This document shows positions 11,340 to 22,358 of a DNA stretch of 64,000 nucleotides, in pieces. Each line of letters opens with the position of its first letter. Within the stretch, counting starts at the first letter, position 1. The stretch covers positions 48,799 to 112,798 of the forward strand of contig CAXIPT010000053.1 of assembly GCA_964030475.1 (NCBI GenBank), read 5' to 3'. The translations under genes and the position numbers were made by a program. The notes under the pieces were generated by a model. The model saw nothing but the letters and a program-made list of their open reading frames with translations. It was not told where the DNA came from and ran no database searches. Source of the stretch: Tethya wilhelma (taxonomy: Eukaryota > Porifera > Demospongiae > Tethyida > Tethyidae).

Positions 11340-11517
11340 CAGGGTATAACTAATACACGATAATGTTTGTGCACTCCCATTCATTCTGCTTCCATCGGTA
11401 TAACTTATACACGATAATGTTTGTGCACTCCCATTTATTCTGCTAGCTTCCATCGGTATAACTTATACACGATAATGTTTGTGCACTCCCATTTATTCTG
11501 CTAGCTTCCATCGGTAT
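11340..11517. repeat. Minisatellite, unit about 54-58 bp, cut by N
   Basis: Three units of GATAATGTTTGTGCACTCCC plus CTTCCATCGGTATAAC. The same unit occurs about twice at 20166-20265 and about five times, reversed, at 31022-31308. The array runs directly into the N at 11518, so true length is unknown. Confidence 0.9.
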
Positions 11518-11518
11518 N
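11518..11518. other. Ambiguous base / probable assembly join
   Basis: A single N between the minisatellite and a (CA)n tract that belongs to an intron of the RecQ-like gene. The missing 3' part of that gene is probably lost here. Confidence 0.7.
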
Positions 11519-11566
<48 letters not shown>

Positions 11567-11579
11567 CACACAAACTTAC

Positions 11580-13298
11580 TTGGATACTTGAGCCTTGAGG
11601 ACACCAGCTATCAACAGCTTTGACCTTGTCGTGACTGGACATGTTTTTTCCGTGATAACTCCAGCTGCTTATTCCTCTCTCTCTCAAGCCAATAGCTAGT
11701 GGTGCCACATCTTTAACAAAATCAGTATAGACAATTGCTCTTTTGTCACCAATTGTCTGTACTAAATGATGGGCGAGTTTTGAGTAGTATGGTGGAGTTC
11801 CTATAAATGCACACACATGCTTAGGCTTCTCAACATTCCTTCTCTCTCCATCCGCAGGCAATACCTAAAGCTCACAACCATGTACAATATTGTTCACAAT
11901 GCAATGTACTTCCCTTCTGGTGCCTTTGTAGCGGATCAATCCGAATATAATAGTCACTTACGTAATTATGTACATAATACTCATAGATTTAATAGACCCT
12001 TTGCCCATAGTAATTACCTATTGTCATCTTTTGTACCTAACGTAGTCACTACATGGAATAATTTACCAGACTCAGTTGTGTCTTCTGATACTATTTCTAC
12101 CTTTAAACATTTACTTCTGTGTCATCTTTCAGAAGACATATGAACAAATTAGCATTTTAATTTTTTCTTAGACACATGTTTTAGATTAGCATTGTGTTGT
12201 GCTACTCATGTTGTCTTTTGTCATTAGACATAAATTTTCATAAAGAAAAAAAAAAAAAAAAAAAAAAATGTAAATTGCATGCATAGCATTGGAGAATACG
12301 TGTTTGAACAAACCATTTTTTGGAAATTGTTGTAGCTCAACTGCATGAAATGAGATATTGGGCTTGTTAACTGTTGAGATAGCCAACTCTGGATCTCTTA
12401 GCATACTTGACAATTGGTCACGAACGGAAGGTGTCGCTGTTGCCGTCAACGCCATGAGAGGGACATTTGGAAAATGAGAAAACCTTCTTGGGGGTGCTTG
12501 TGTTCTTCTCGTAAAACGACTCAGGAGTACAGTACACTAATCTGAAGCCTCCCCCTTCAAGCTGCGTCAGAACATCAGCCTTTTGAGCCGATCCAAGAAA
12601 AGTGGCTGGTATTTTGTACTTGGTGAGCTTGCTTACTTGGTCGGTCATCAGGCTGATTGTGGGTGAAATCACAACTGTGGTTCTCATATCATGAAGGCTT
12701 GGGATGGTAAAGCATAGACTTTTCCCACAACCAGTTGGCTGAACCACAAGACTATCTCTTTGCTCTAGAGATGCTCTAATGACAGAGAGTTGCCACGGAT
12801 GCAGAGAAGAAATCCCGAACTTCTGGGCTGCAAGACCACAGATGATCATGTCCGTTTGATGAGGTACTTGTTGAGATTCTGTGGTAAAATATACATGTAC
12901 TATCACCTATTACCTTGGAGATAGCAAAGTCTTACTAGAGTACTTACAAAAACAATTAGAATATTTACCCTCTGTATCGTACGAAATACAAACTTGTGAG
13001 AGGAATTACACAATTACATTATCAGTAGATATGCAGCACCATAGTTTAACAACTAGCACATCAAATGCATACCATTTTTGGCTGGTGTTTTCTTGAGTGT
13101 TCTCACTGAGTGGTTCTTCCTCTTAGAGTGCTTGTGTCGTAAGTTGGAACACTGACTACAATAGTATGTAGCACACTCCTCACAAAATACAGCTGCTGGG
13201 TCACTACAATTTTCACACTCCTCACATTCTGGTGGTTCAGTTTCTAAATCAGTACTCTCCATCTCATAATCCATCTTAATATCATTTTTAATCTCCAT
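11580..13298 (-). pseudogene. B-box / RecQ-like helicase gene, DEAH region deleted, 3' end missing
   Basis: Three minus-strand exons join in phase: 13298-13073, 12878-12314 and 11800-11580, all with GT/AG borders. Exon 1 encodes a B-box-type zinc finger (CEECENCSDPAAVFCEEC, then CSQC and HKHSKRKNH). Exon 2 encodes the RecQ N-terminal half: WQLSVIRASLEQRDSLVVQP, Walker A TGCGKS, and motif Ia VVISPTISLMTDQV. It then breaks after TPESFYEKN and resumes one frame over at HFPNVPLMALTATATP. The roughly 40 residues that should hold motif II (DEAH) are gone, with a frameshift. Exon 3 gives the start of helicase domain 2 (AIVYTDFVKDV, YHGKNMS). RecQ helicases unwind DNA 3' to 5' using ATP; without motif II this copy should be inactive. 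A B-box joined to RecQ is unusual. The gene ends at a (CA)n intron and the N at 11518. Confidence 0.8.
11803..12268 (+). mobile_element. 5'-truncated LINE (non-LTR retrotransposon) 3' end
   Basis: A plus-strand frame from 11817 to a stop at 12143 encodes a typical C-terminal tail of LINE reverse transcriptases: IPSLSIRRQYLKLTTMYNIV, then SSFVPNVVTTWNNLPDSVV and a final leucine-rich helix. It is followed by a short 3' UTR and a 23-25 base poly(A) run at about 12246-12268. It lies antisense inside the second intron of the RecQ-like gene. The catalytic reverse-transcriptase core is absent, so it is a dead 5'-truncated copy. A target-site duplication was not clear. Confidence 0.8.
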
Positions 13299-13485
13299 AT
13301 CATCTCACTGTTGCAAATTTACTTAGATTGTTTCAAATGAGGGATGACGAGGTGTTGCTTTTATTAAGAAGGGTCAAATCTTCAATTAACACGTCAAAGC
13401 GTTGATAAGGTGTTGATTGTCATTTTCCTGTGACAGGTAATGGCTACATACTCCAGATCCGATCTATTGGGCATGTTTCTTTACC
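13299..13485. other. No gene seen
   Basis: AT-rich stretch between the B-box exon and the hairpin array. It would hold the promoter and any 5' UTR of the minus-strand RecQ-like gene. No clear motif. Confidence 0.4.
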
Positions 13486-13870
13486 TCTAGCCACCTACTA
13501 TATACTAACTACTAAATCTTGCCTACCTTAATGTTAGGGAGCATTTTGTGCTGGTTGCACTAAATCTTCCCTATATTATTGTAGGCAGCAATTAGTGTTC
13601 TGCTGCACTAAATGTTCCCTATATAGCTTTAGGGAAGATTTAGTGCCACCCACACTATTTTGTTCCTATTAATAATTAATAGTAGGGGAGATTTTGTGCT
13701 GTGGGCACTAAATCCTCCCTAAACGGTGTGTAGGAAAGATTTAGTGTCTCACTGCACTACTTGTTGCCTATATAGAGAGGACATATTTTGTGTATCCATT
13801 TAGTGCAGGTGCCACAGGTGTTTAGGAGAGATTTAGTGCCAAGAGGCACTAAATCTCTCCTATATACTAG
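13486..13870. repeat. Tandem array of about seven hairpin units
   Basis: Each unit of about 50-60 bp pairs a left arm like AGGGAAGATTTAGTGC with a right arm like GCACTAAATCTTCCCT. The clearest is 13824-13861, a perfect 17-bp stem with a 4-base loop. Others begin near 13536, 13583, 13632 and 13684, and carry a few mismatches. The motif is not seen elsewhere in the window. It lies about 1.5 kb upstream of the transposase-protease gene. It may be a foldback element or subterminal repeats of a transposon. Confidence 0.8.
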
Positions 13871-13904
13871 AGGAATTTTTTTGAAACAGTGTTATTTTAT
13901 CTTG

Positions 13905-14240
13905 ATCCCCCAAATGTAACTCATTTCATTGGCTACATCCATTGAATACTATACTCAATTATTGTTATGACTATATATCCTATTTTCCATTAGTTGTTTG
14001 CTAGTTTGTTAATGTAGTTTTTCTTTCTCTTATTCTTACACCTATATCTGGTGTGTATATTGATAATAATATAATAGTACAGCAGGGAAACTTCACAGAG
14101 TTTCAAGTTCAACACATGTCTCTCCTCACACATTTTGCAATTTAATTTTCACAATCAAGGTTGGACCTGGGATTGCACCAGGGAGAGCTCACTACGGGCA
14201 GGAAAGGCTATTTATGCAGGGTTATTCTTGGCACCTACAT
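13905..14240 (+). repeat. Direct repeat D, copy 1 (upstream of transposase gene)
   Basis: Begins AAATGTAACTCATTTCATTG and is collinear with 19498-19945 and 24163-24610, which carry an extra insertion of about 150 bp. The copies flank the transposase-protease gene in direct orientation. Divergence from copy 2 is moderate, so this is an older duplicate. Confidence 0.8.
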
Positions 14241-14805
14241 TCAAAACCATTTGACAACAGCTGACAACATACTGCTCATAGCTCTTTGTGACTTGCGCTG
14301 CCACTTAATCAGAGGCTATATGTGGGTTATCTTGGACTGGGTAAATAAGTGAGCCTTGATACACTTAGACATATACTTTTGGACTATCTGGTAAGTGTGA
14401 CGACACACGTGCAGCATTGGTACCTTTATTTTTACATGCAAAAATTCCTGAATATACAGTGTAAATACAACGGATGATTCAATTCACCAGACCTAGCCGT
14501 GATAAGAAATCTAGGCTTAGTCAAACGCTCTAACCACTGATGATAGCAAAAGATGAGAACAGCCTGGTGGTAAACAACTGCTTCACAATGGCAAAGAGAA
14601 ACAGGAGAAAGTAATACAAGGCAATTTAAGGTAGCACAGCATACAAAGGTGCTTCTTTATTTATCACTGAAATATAGGGGGAAAAGGTCCTTGAAAATAG
14701 TATTAAGCAAATACCAAAGCTAGTTTCTAAATATTGCACATCTAAATACACTTTGGTATCTGCATGCATACCGTAAATCGGGAAATTTTCGCTGTTATAA
14801 ATTTT
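14240..14805. repeat. Repeat R1, copy 2, with truncated CCGTA MITE
   Basis: Matches 25163-26100 and 26820-27160. At its right end a CCGTA-family MITE starts (CCGTAAATCGGGAAATTTTC at 14771) and is broken off at about 14806, marking an insertion or deletion border next to the transposase-protease gene. Confidence 0.7.
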
Positions 14806-14985
14806 TCATTGGGAAATGTTCAACAACGATAGTAAAATCTGTTTTTTGCATTCATAAATACAAGTTACTAATATTACTCTCACTTTTGTTTCAGACTGAT
14901 CCATATCTTTGTCTCCAGGATCAACTCCTTCGGATCCTCAATGTGGACATCTTCTGTGCATATAGAAGGGAAAAACAGTTATCAA

Positions 14986-15022
<37 letters not shown>

Positions 15023-15324
15023 TTTGCTAAGAGAAGCAATAATGCTAGTGATGTAATGGTGGGAGAGGAACAAAAATAGTAACCCACAAACACTTGACAT
15101 TTTTTTGCAATCAGAGCAGTTTGGGGTTGCAGAATAAGGTTGTAAGTCACTAAATTTAGACTACATGCAGTAATGGTGACATAATGTGAAAAACAGCATA
15201 TAAAAGTGAGCACAGAATCTAGCTACATAGACACAAGTTTTCAAGACTAAAGGAGTATTCACAAGTGTCACCTGTTTTACTTAACTACACCCAAAGGTTT
15301 TCAATCTGCTACTCTACCTGCTTC
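14806..15324. other. 5' flank of the transposase-protease gene; (GT)n
   Basis: No gene. Contains a (GT)n tract at 14989-15018. This stretch should include the promoter of the downstream gene; I saw no convincing TATA box or terminal inverted repeat. Confidence 0.4.
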
Positions 15325-15367
15325 ATGGAGGTATGTCAGTGCATCTAATATAATATTATATACACTA

Positions 15368-18300
15368 ATGATTATGATTGGTAATAACAACTCAATCATA
15401 CAGGAATCAGAAGGGCTATCAGACTCACACCTCGACAGTGATCACCAATCACAGTCCAGTGAGCTAGAGGAATCAGAAGGGCTATCAGACTCACACCTCG
15501 ACAGTGATCACCAATCACAGTCCAGTGAGCTAGAGGAATCAGAAGGGCTATCAGACTCACACCTCGACAGTGATCACCAATCACAGTCCAGTGAGCTAGA
15601 AGAAACAGAAGGGCTATCAGACCCACACCTCGACAGTGATCACCAATCACAGTCCAGTGAGCTAGAAGAAACAGAAGGGCTATCAGACCCACACCTCGAC
15701 AGTGATCATCACCTTGACAGTGATCATCAATCACAGTCCAGTGAACTGGTGAAGGAGAGCATATACACTACACCTCCTCCAGAGAAGAGACTGTGCTTGC
15801 GAGAGAAAAGAGCTGTCAGATACACCCAGGTAAACCCGAGACCTATGAACTAAGAGTAGCACCTTCATGTACACAAAAATGTGTTCTGTTATGCAGACTC
15901 CACAGTTGGACACCTCTCTTTCCACCATACAATCTGACAAAGAGTCGGAGTATTTTCTTACGCCAAAGGACGTCCCAGAGTGCCAGGAGATCAACAAACA
16001 AACACTGTGTTTTTTGGACTTCCGACAGCTTCAGCTTTTTCTTCAACAAATCAATATCAGCAGAGCATGTACGACTCCCGGCTGCAGGGGAAACCTGGTG
16101 GCAGTTTCTGTCAAACTCAAGGGATATGGAGGAGCGGCAAGGATAAGATACCTCTGTGACGGATGCGAGGAGCAAGAAGTCATCTTGGAGACTTACAAGA
16201 TGGATGGAAGATCCTGCGAGATCAGCCGTGCATTGCACATTGCCTTCATTATTGGTGGAGCCACGTATGCAACTTACGTGAGAGTCTTGAGGCACTCTCT
16301 GGGAATACAGACCAGTGGAAACAACCAGTTTCAGCACACCATAGAATTCATGTACCCCTTTGTCAAGGACATGGTGGACGAGATGTGTACAGAAGCCATG
16401 GAAGAAATGAAACAAAAGGAGAAGAGTGAGCTAGGGTCGTGGAGCAGAGCCGTCACCACCGCTGACGGGGCTTGGATGACCAGAGGACACTACAGCAAAA
16501 ACTTCACCTATAGCATCCGAAATTACTTTACTGGAGCTCTTCTCTTCCGAAAGCACCTCTGCCAGAGAGGGTCTGACACAATCATCAAAGAGCCCCTCTA
16601 CCAGGGCACATCCAAGGCAGCAGAGGGTTATGCAGCCAAGCTACTGTTTTCCGAGGCCAAGGCATTGGGGATGAATTTAGAAATAAATTGGCAAGATCAA
16701 GACTCCTCTTCCAGCAAAGTTATCAAAGAGGTCTTTCCCAAAGCTCAAATAATGCTATGTGGTGGCCACGCTGGGAGATCCCATCTAAAACAGCTGGAGA
16801 CTTGGGCAAAGAGGAAAAAATTTAGCAGTAAGCTGATAAAGACGCACAAAGAATCATTTCCAGCAGTCGAGAAAAACCCCACTTGCCACTGCATAAAGAA
16901 GCACTCACCGGGCTGTGGCTGTTTGTCGGAAAAATTCATCACAAGATCTCGAAATAACTTTTCCATGATACTCTCCAGCTCCAACACTGCACTTGAATTC
17001 GCACAGAGATTACGTAGCTTGTACCATCATGCAATCGACGAGCACGAGTGGGAGGATGGGAAGTGTGACTTCCACTCGATCACGGTGTGCAGCTGTGGAA
17101 AATGTGAAGACAAAGCCGAACATGAGTGCCCGGGAAAGGATTATCACACTCGCTCTAAGCTGACTTGCCCATTCCACAAGCTGGCCTACAGGATAGAAAT
17201 TGAACGTAGGGCTGGTATGGCAGACTCCATTGTCCATCCCGAACTCAAGAGGGGGCATTCTAATTTCCTGGAAGCATCTCATAATGTGTTGATCAGGTTC
17301 AGAAGTAAACACATACAACTGGAGCGGCTACACTACCACCTCTCTACAGATCTGGGTCTACTGCAGGCCAATATCACCTACAAGAGCAGAAAGGAAGGAC
17401 CAGAGTACAACTGGATCCCAGAGCTGTATAGAAAGATGAAGCTGCCAGTTTTTGAGGGCATAGAGGAGGCGCTACAACGCTATGGAAAGCGAAGAGACAA
17501 GCACCTGAAGCACAAAAAGGAAGAGAAACAAAAGAAGAGGAGAATACAGCTGAAGATCGACAGAACACAAGAGCAGCAAGAACGAGGAAAATGGAGCAAG
17601 AAACACGGAGACGACCAGTATGGGGAGAGCAGTAGCAAGGCTGAATCCAAACCGAATTCCAGTGGAAAGAAGTGCAAGTGTGGCTCCACCACCCACCTGA
17701 GGACAACAGCAAAGAGCTGTCCTCTGAACAAAAAGTTACAGATCTTAAGCGACACTGAAAGTGGCGATGGTGATCCCACTACAGAGAAGCCAAGCAGGTT
17801 TGTGCACACTTAATATACGACCTCTGCTCTAATATAATTATAGGAGCATTAATTACATAATGACCTAAATACTTAAACGTCTCTTACTCACATCACATCA
17901 CAATGCAGATCAGGAGACGACAGTGAAAACGAACCAGTCAACAACAAAAAGAAGTGCAAGTGTGGCTCAACAACACATAGTAGGACGTCTTCCAAGAGCT
18001 GCCCACTCAACAAGTGCAAAGACACATACGACAAGTCCAAAGACACAGGTGTGAGAATGTTTGATGACAGCAAGTCTAGCGGGTGAGTAAACTCATATCA
18101 CAGCATCCAATAAAAAAAAGAACAAGCAAAACTTCCAATTTAATTATGAATCTTTCATTGTGCAGTTCATCTGAGTGTGGTAACAATACAGATGACGACC
18201 AGATCATCGACATCAATACGCTTGATGATGAACTACTCCAGGAGGAAGAGGATGAGACCTGTAACTGCGGGTTGGCAAAGGCCCACAGGATAGACTGCCC

Positions 18301-19435
18301 CATGAACACCAGAAACATTTACGGGAGAAGGTTGTTTTCAAAGCATGCCACATTTAAACCTGGGGATCTTGCGCTACTTCACATTTCTAGGATGTCAGGA
18401 AAACACCTTGTTTGTAGAGTTGTACAGGTCAACAACAAACGATACACCGTCCACTCAAAGAGAGGCACGCTTTCAGAAAGATTCACAGCAGACCAGCTAA
18501 GCCACTGCAAAGAACCAGGACACAACCTTCCCATCGACAAGTGGCGGCAGAGTGACATTGTCTCAGTGAAAGATCTAAAAGATGAAGATGTCGTTGAGTG
18601 CAGTTGCAGAATCATTCAACCTCATCGTGTGTTGGTGAGTGATGACGACAGTGACTCAAGCCAAGACACAGCCAGCAGACAGGCTATACAAAACCCTCTG
18701 TACAGTCTGTCCACTCGTGATGTGAGTACCATTGTGCGCCCAACAGGATGGCTGAATGACTCCGTAATCACAGCGAGTCAGTTGCTTTTGCTACAGCACT
18801 TTCCACACGTTGAAGGCTTGCAACCTCCGACCCTCCAGCAAGTGCGAGGCTTCCAAGTGCACCGAAGGAAGTTTGTTCAGATCATCAACCTGGATAACAA
18901 CCACTGGTGTGTCGTATCCAATATCTCCTGCAGCCGAGGGGAGGTCAAACTATACGACACAATGTACAACGACATTCAGCCCTCATCTGTGCCCACCATA
19001 GCAAGCCTCATCTTCAACAATCTCCCCACTCTCAGGATTAGCATGATTGATGTCGGCAAGCAATCCAACACTTCAGACTGTGGTGTGCTGGCAGTGGCCA
19101 TCGCCTATGACCTGTGTTCTGGTAAGGATCCGTCCAAAGTCCATTACGACCACCAAGCCATACGGTCACACTTGATTCAGGGACTCACCAAGTGTTCCAT
19201 CGATCGATTTCCAGTACGAGGAACACGCCCAACTCGAGGAGTGACATCCTACCAAGATGTCGAAATTTTCTGTTCCTGTCGAATGCCCGAGTTACCCGAA
19301 GACACAGAGAACGATCCAATGGCTCAGTGTGACGGATGTGATGAGTGGTATCACAAGAGTTGTATGGATATACCAGACAATGTCTTTGACTCCGTGGACG
19401 TCCCTTGGAAATGTAAACTATGCAAAGAGAAGTGA
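15368..19435 (+). CDS. Mutator-like transposase / Ulp1-like protease / PHD finger fusion protein
   Basis: Four exons (15368-15829, 15897-17797, 17909-18082, 18166-19435) join in phase with GT/AG borders to give about 1,268 residues. Order: acidic 22-residue repeats (about 13-122); MULE-like DDE transposase, with DGAW (Asp344), WQDQD (421-423) and CxGH (442-445); a basic coiled segment; three zinc knuckles of type CxCGxxxH...CPxN (about 746, 802 and 877); a C48/Ulp1-like protease with WLND, NNHW (His), YDTMYND (Asp) and KQSNTSDCGV (Gln and Cys, about 1150); and a C-terminal PHD finger (about 1214-1268). MULE transposases cut and paste DNA; Ulp1 proteases remove SUMO; PHD fingers read histone tails. 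An alternative start is ATGGAG at 15325 spliced to 15404. All domains look intact. Terminal inverted repeats of the element were not found, so a host-domesticated gene is possible. Confidence 0.85.
15404..15733 (+). repeat. Coding 66-bp tandem repeat, five units
   Basis: Five 66-bp units, each encoding 22 acidic residues around EGLSDSHLDSDHQSQSSELE. Units 1-3 are almost identical and units 4-5 share changes (E to T, S to P). The last unit has an extra 18-bp HHLDSD duplication. Length is always a multiple of three, keeping the reading frame. Confidence 0.95.
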
Positions 19436-19436
19436 T

Positions 19437-20171
19437 GTATATATATGCTGGTTGTTTATAAATAGTTTGTTTTTTTTAGTTTGCTATTTGCTATGTTACC
19501 CAAATGTAACTCATTTCATTGGCTACATCCATTGAATACTATACTCAATTATTGTTATGACTATGTATATCCTATTGGTGGTTTGCTAGTTTGTTAATGT
19601 AGTTTTTCTTTCTCTTTTTCTTACACCTATACCTGGTTTGTATATTGATAATAATAGAATAGTAGCAGGGAAATTTCACAGAGTTTTAAGTTCAACACAT
19701 GTCTCTCCTCGCACATTCTGCAATTTGATTTTCACAAACAAACTTTGCGATGCCCATACTTAAACATTACAGGGAATTTTGCTGATCTGTCTGTGCACCC
19801 AGGGCCAGTGTTTTTCTCGGCACATGCAAAGACAAAATTTAAGACACCTCTAGAGACAAAACGGTAAAAAGGGTAAACATAAAAACAGTTGATAATCAAG
19901 GTTGAACCTGGGATTACACCAGGGAGAGCTCACTACAGCCTGGGCAGGGAAGGCGGGTTATTCACGGCACCTGAAAAACAAAATTTAAGTCACCTCTAGA
20001 GATGAATTGATGTTCACAACTGCCTGAATGGTCTTGCACGTAAAAATATTAACCTATACTACTTAATTTTAGAGGTTACTAAATTTTGGCCAATAGCACT
20101 ATTACAGATTTTGGTTGGAATAAGTTTCACATTTCTCGTGCTTGGAACCAGAAGTGAATGTATACATACAC
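19437..20171 (+). repeat. 735-bp block, first of an apparently exact pair; contains direct repeat D copy 2
   Basis: From the stop codon of the fusion gene this 735-bp block recurs at 24102-24836 with the same length and no difference in the parts I compared. The second copy starts exactly after an N. It includes direct repeat D and a segment GAACCTGGGATTACACCAGG shared with 14161. Because copy 2 begins at the gap, an assembly artefact or a recent duplication are both possible. Confidence 0.85.
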
Positions 20172-20272
20172 GATAATGTTTGTGCACTCCCATTTATTCT
20201 GCTTCCATCGGTATAACTTATACACGATAATGTTTGTGCACTCCCATTTATTCTGCTTCCATCTTTCTGCAG

Positions 20273-20389
20273 GAAAAAGTGCTATTGGGCCCAAGAAATA
20301 GGTGAAAGTGGCTTCCCGCCAACACCATGTCAGTGCTACCCTTCCAATCTTCCAATTCCTACATTTGCCTCCAAGGACATCGTTGTCAG
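20273..20389 (+). other. Putative repeat-borne coding exon X1 (copy B)
   Basis: Same 117-bp length, acceptor (CTGCAG) and donor (CAG/GTAGAC) as the copy at 3237-3353, and open in the same frame. Differences change R to K and L to I only. Confidence 0.35.
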
Positions 20390-21073
20390 GTAGACTTTGT
20401 GACTGGTGTAAGCAATTTACTGGTAGATTGCTCAATTGAGATCAGAGCCTCTTTCTCCTTTAAGAAGGGATGGGCCCCCAATGCACTTTACATGGTGTGC
20501 TTTATTTAGAATTTTGTTTATTTTACTGCTTTGGCAGTGGATTATGTGGTTGAAATTTGAACCTATAGAATAATAAACTATGGTATTGATCATGGCGTTT
20601 ACGACATGAGGATCCATATGCGTGGGATTAAAAGTGAAATAATTACTTTTTTCTGCACTTCCCATTTTACACTTTAGAAATTTTACTACTTATCATTTGA
20701 ATAGTGCATACAATACCAGTCGTATGTATATTTGATTACATTTGTGCAGGTAAATGTATCGAGTGAATTCAGGAGTTTGGCTTAATAATGCAACTTTTAC
20801 CATGTTCATCACTTCAAGGTAGTCTACAGTGAGTTTGCAGTGTATTGTAGATGTGTGAGGTTGTATTTCAGGGTTTCCTTTAGGGGGTGGTGGGGGTGGG
20901 CATTTGCCTCAATCAGTATCAATTTTTAGCTGTACTGTAGCCATCTTGTGTATATAGCATCCTACTCCAGCTCACATAAAAGAGTGATACACATTGATGT
21001 GTGCTACACACATAATGCTCGATTGGTTTTTGCTTTCTGAATCCTTCAAGATTGCAATTCCTCTTGTACTGTT

Positions 21074-21113
<40 letters not shown>

Positions 21114-22200
21114 GAGCTTTGCTGCTAGTTGTGCGTCCTAGTTGAGTGCACTAAGGCTTATGCCTCGTAGGTGTTTTCATTACTCCTGTTCTAGGGCTTA
21201 GTTAGTGTAATGATATTTGCTTTGTCTGGCCTGTAATCCTGGATGGGTTGGATGGATGGATTGGGGCAAAACTATGCACACTTTATTCATGGTTTTGAAA
21301 CCCACAAGTATTTCTAAGCAATAATCTCTATATAAAAGGGCAGTTCTAACTCCCAGAGCAGAGAGGCAACTGAAAATAGTTGATAGTACACATTTTTTGG
21401 AAGCCACTTACTTGGCTGCAATGAAAAGGCACCAAAGTACTTAACCCTTGGTGTCCTAAACTATGTATTTCATTGTTAAATGTTTCAATCTAGCTAGCTC
21501 CCAGTACCTAAACACTGGGTCCAGCAGAGCACACTGCAATGATATGGTTACAGAGTACCAGTACTGAGAAAAGAGTCGGTCTATCACCAATCATTGTTAA
21601 AAACTTGCTTATAACATGCCAAAACAGAATGATTAAGATTAGAATAGTGTTATTCTTTGTTAAATTTAGTCAGCTGACCCTTAGCTCCTTCGGCATGCTC
21701 TTTCAAGTGGAAACTACTAAATAGCACACACTAACCAAAACAGGTGTGCCTAGCAGATCTCTGAAACTACAGGTTTTTGCTGAATACTACTGCAATTTTT
21801 ATTTTACCTTGGTGTGCCGCATTTGAAGACTGGAGCTGTTGTTTTTAAGATATAGTTGGAACAAACACACAGACTGACAGACACACAAAATGACTAAGTA
21901 CTGTAACTCTTGGTATGCATGCTGGTGCCAAGAGTTAATTGTACACACAAAGAGAACATGTTTGCTAAAACAGCATCCTGCCGGTGTGTTTTGATTTGTA
22001 GGTCCTTCCACCTCAATCAGTTTGGTTGCAGTGTAACCTTCCGCACCCTTACTGTACATGATGATGTGGTCTCTGCCTTTGGACACTGATACTTGAAGTG
22101 GTGTAGTGCTCTGTTGTAGTACTTACAGTATAGCTTTTTTGCTGTGGAATCCTCTCGTCATCCACATATATGTGTACCTAGAGTATTCTTCTTTTTTCCT

Positions 22201-22234
<34 letters not shown>

Positions 22235-22237
22235 CAG

Positions 22238-22358
22238 TCATCGTAAAGTGTCTCACAGAGAGGGTCTTCCACTCGTCAGTATGTCCTGGTCATCAAGTGA
22301 AGACAATGGCCCCACCCCTCCGAAGCCTTCTCTCAGATTAAAAACACAACACCAACAA
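22238..22358 (+). other. Putative repeat-borne coding exon X2 (copy B)
   Basis: In-phase counterpart of 5612-5729, bounded by GGCAG and CAA/GTAAGA. Indels relative to copy A are multiples of three. The peptide includes MSWSSSEDNGPTPPKPSLR. Confidence 0.35.

Noticed and set aside
15404..15733. Regular 66-bp repeats considered as a CRISPR array
   Set aside because: Units are contiguous with no unique spacers, keep a reading frame and lie in a eukaryotic intron-containing gene.
15396..15734. 112-codon minus-strand frame over the 66-bp repeats
   Set aside because: Antisense shadow of the acidic coding repeat; the plus frame joins a long multi-domain gene.
16745..18615. Several minus-strand frames of 60-112 codons inside the fusion gene
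   Set aside because: They are antisense to a frame with recognisable transposase and protease motifs and have no motifs of their own.
14806..19500. Terminal inverted repeats for the transposase-protease gene
   Set aside because: I compared sequence near 14806 and near 19497 and found no convincing inverted match; the ends remain undefined.
21799..22086. 95-codon frame identical in both arms of the inverted repeat (also 28661-28948)
   Set aside because: Identity is explained by the recent duplication. In the older copy A the frame is shortened and altered, and no domain is recognisable.
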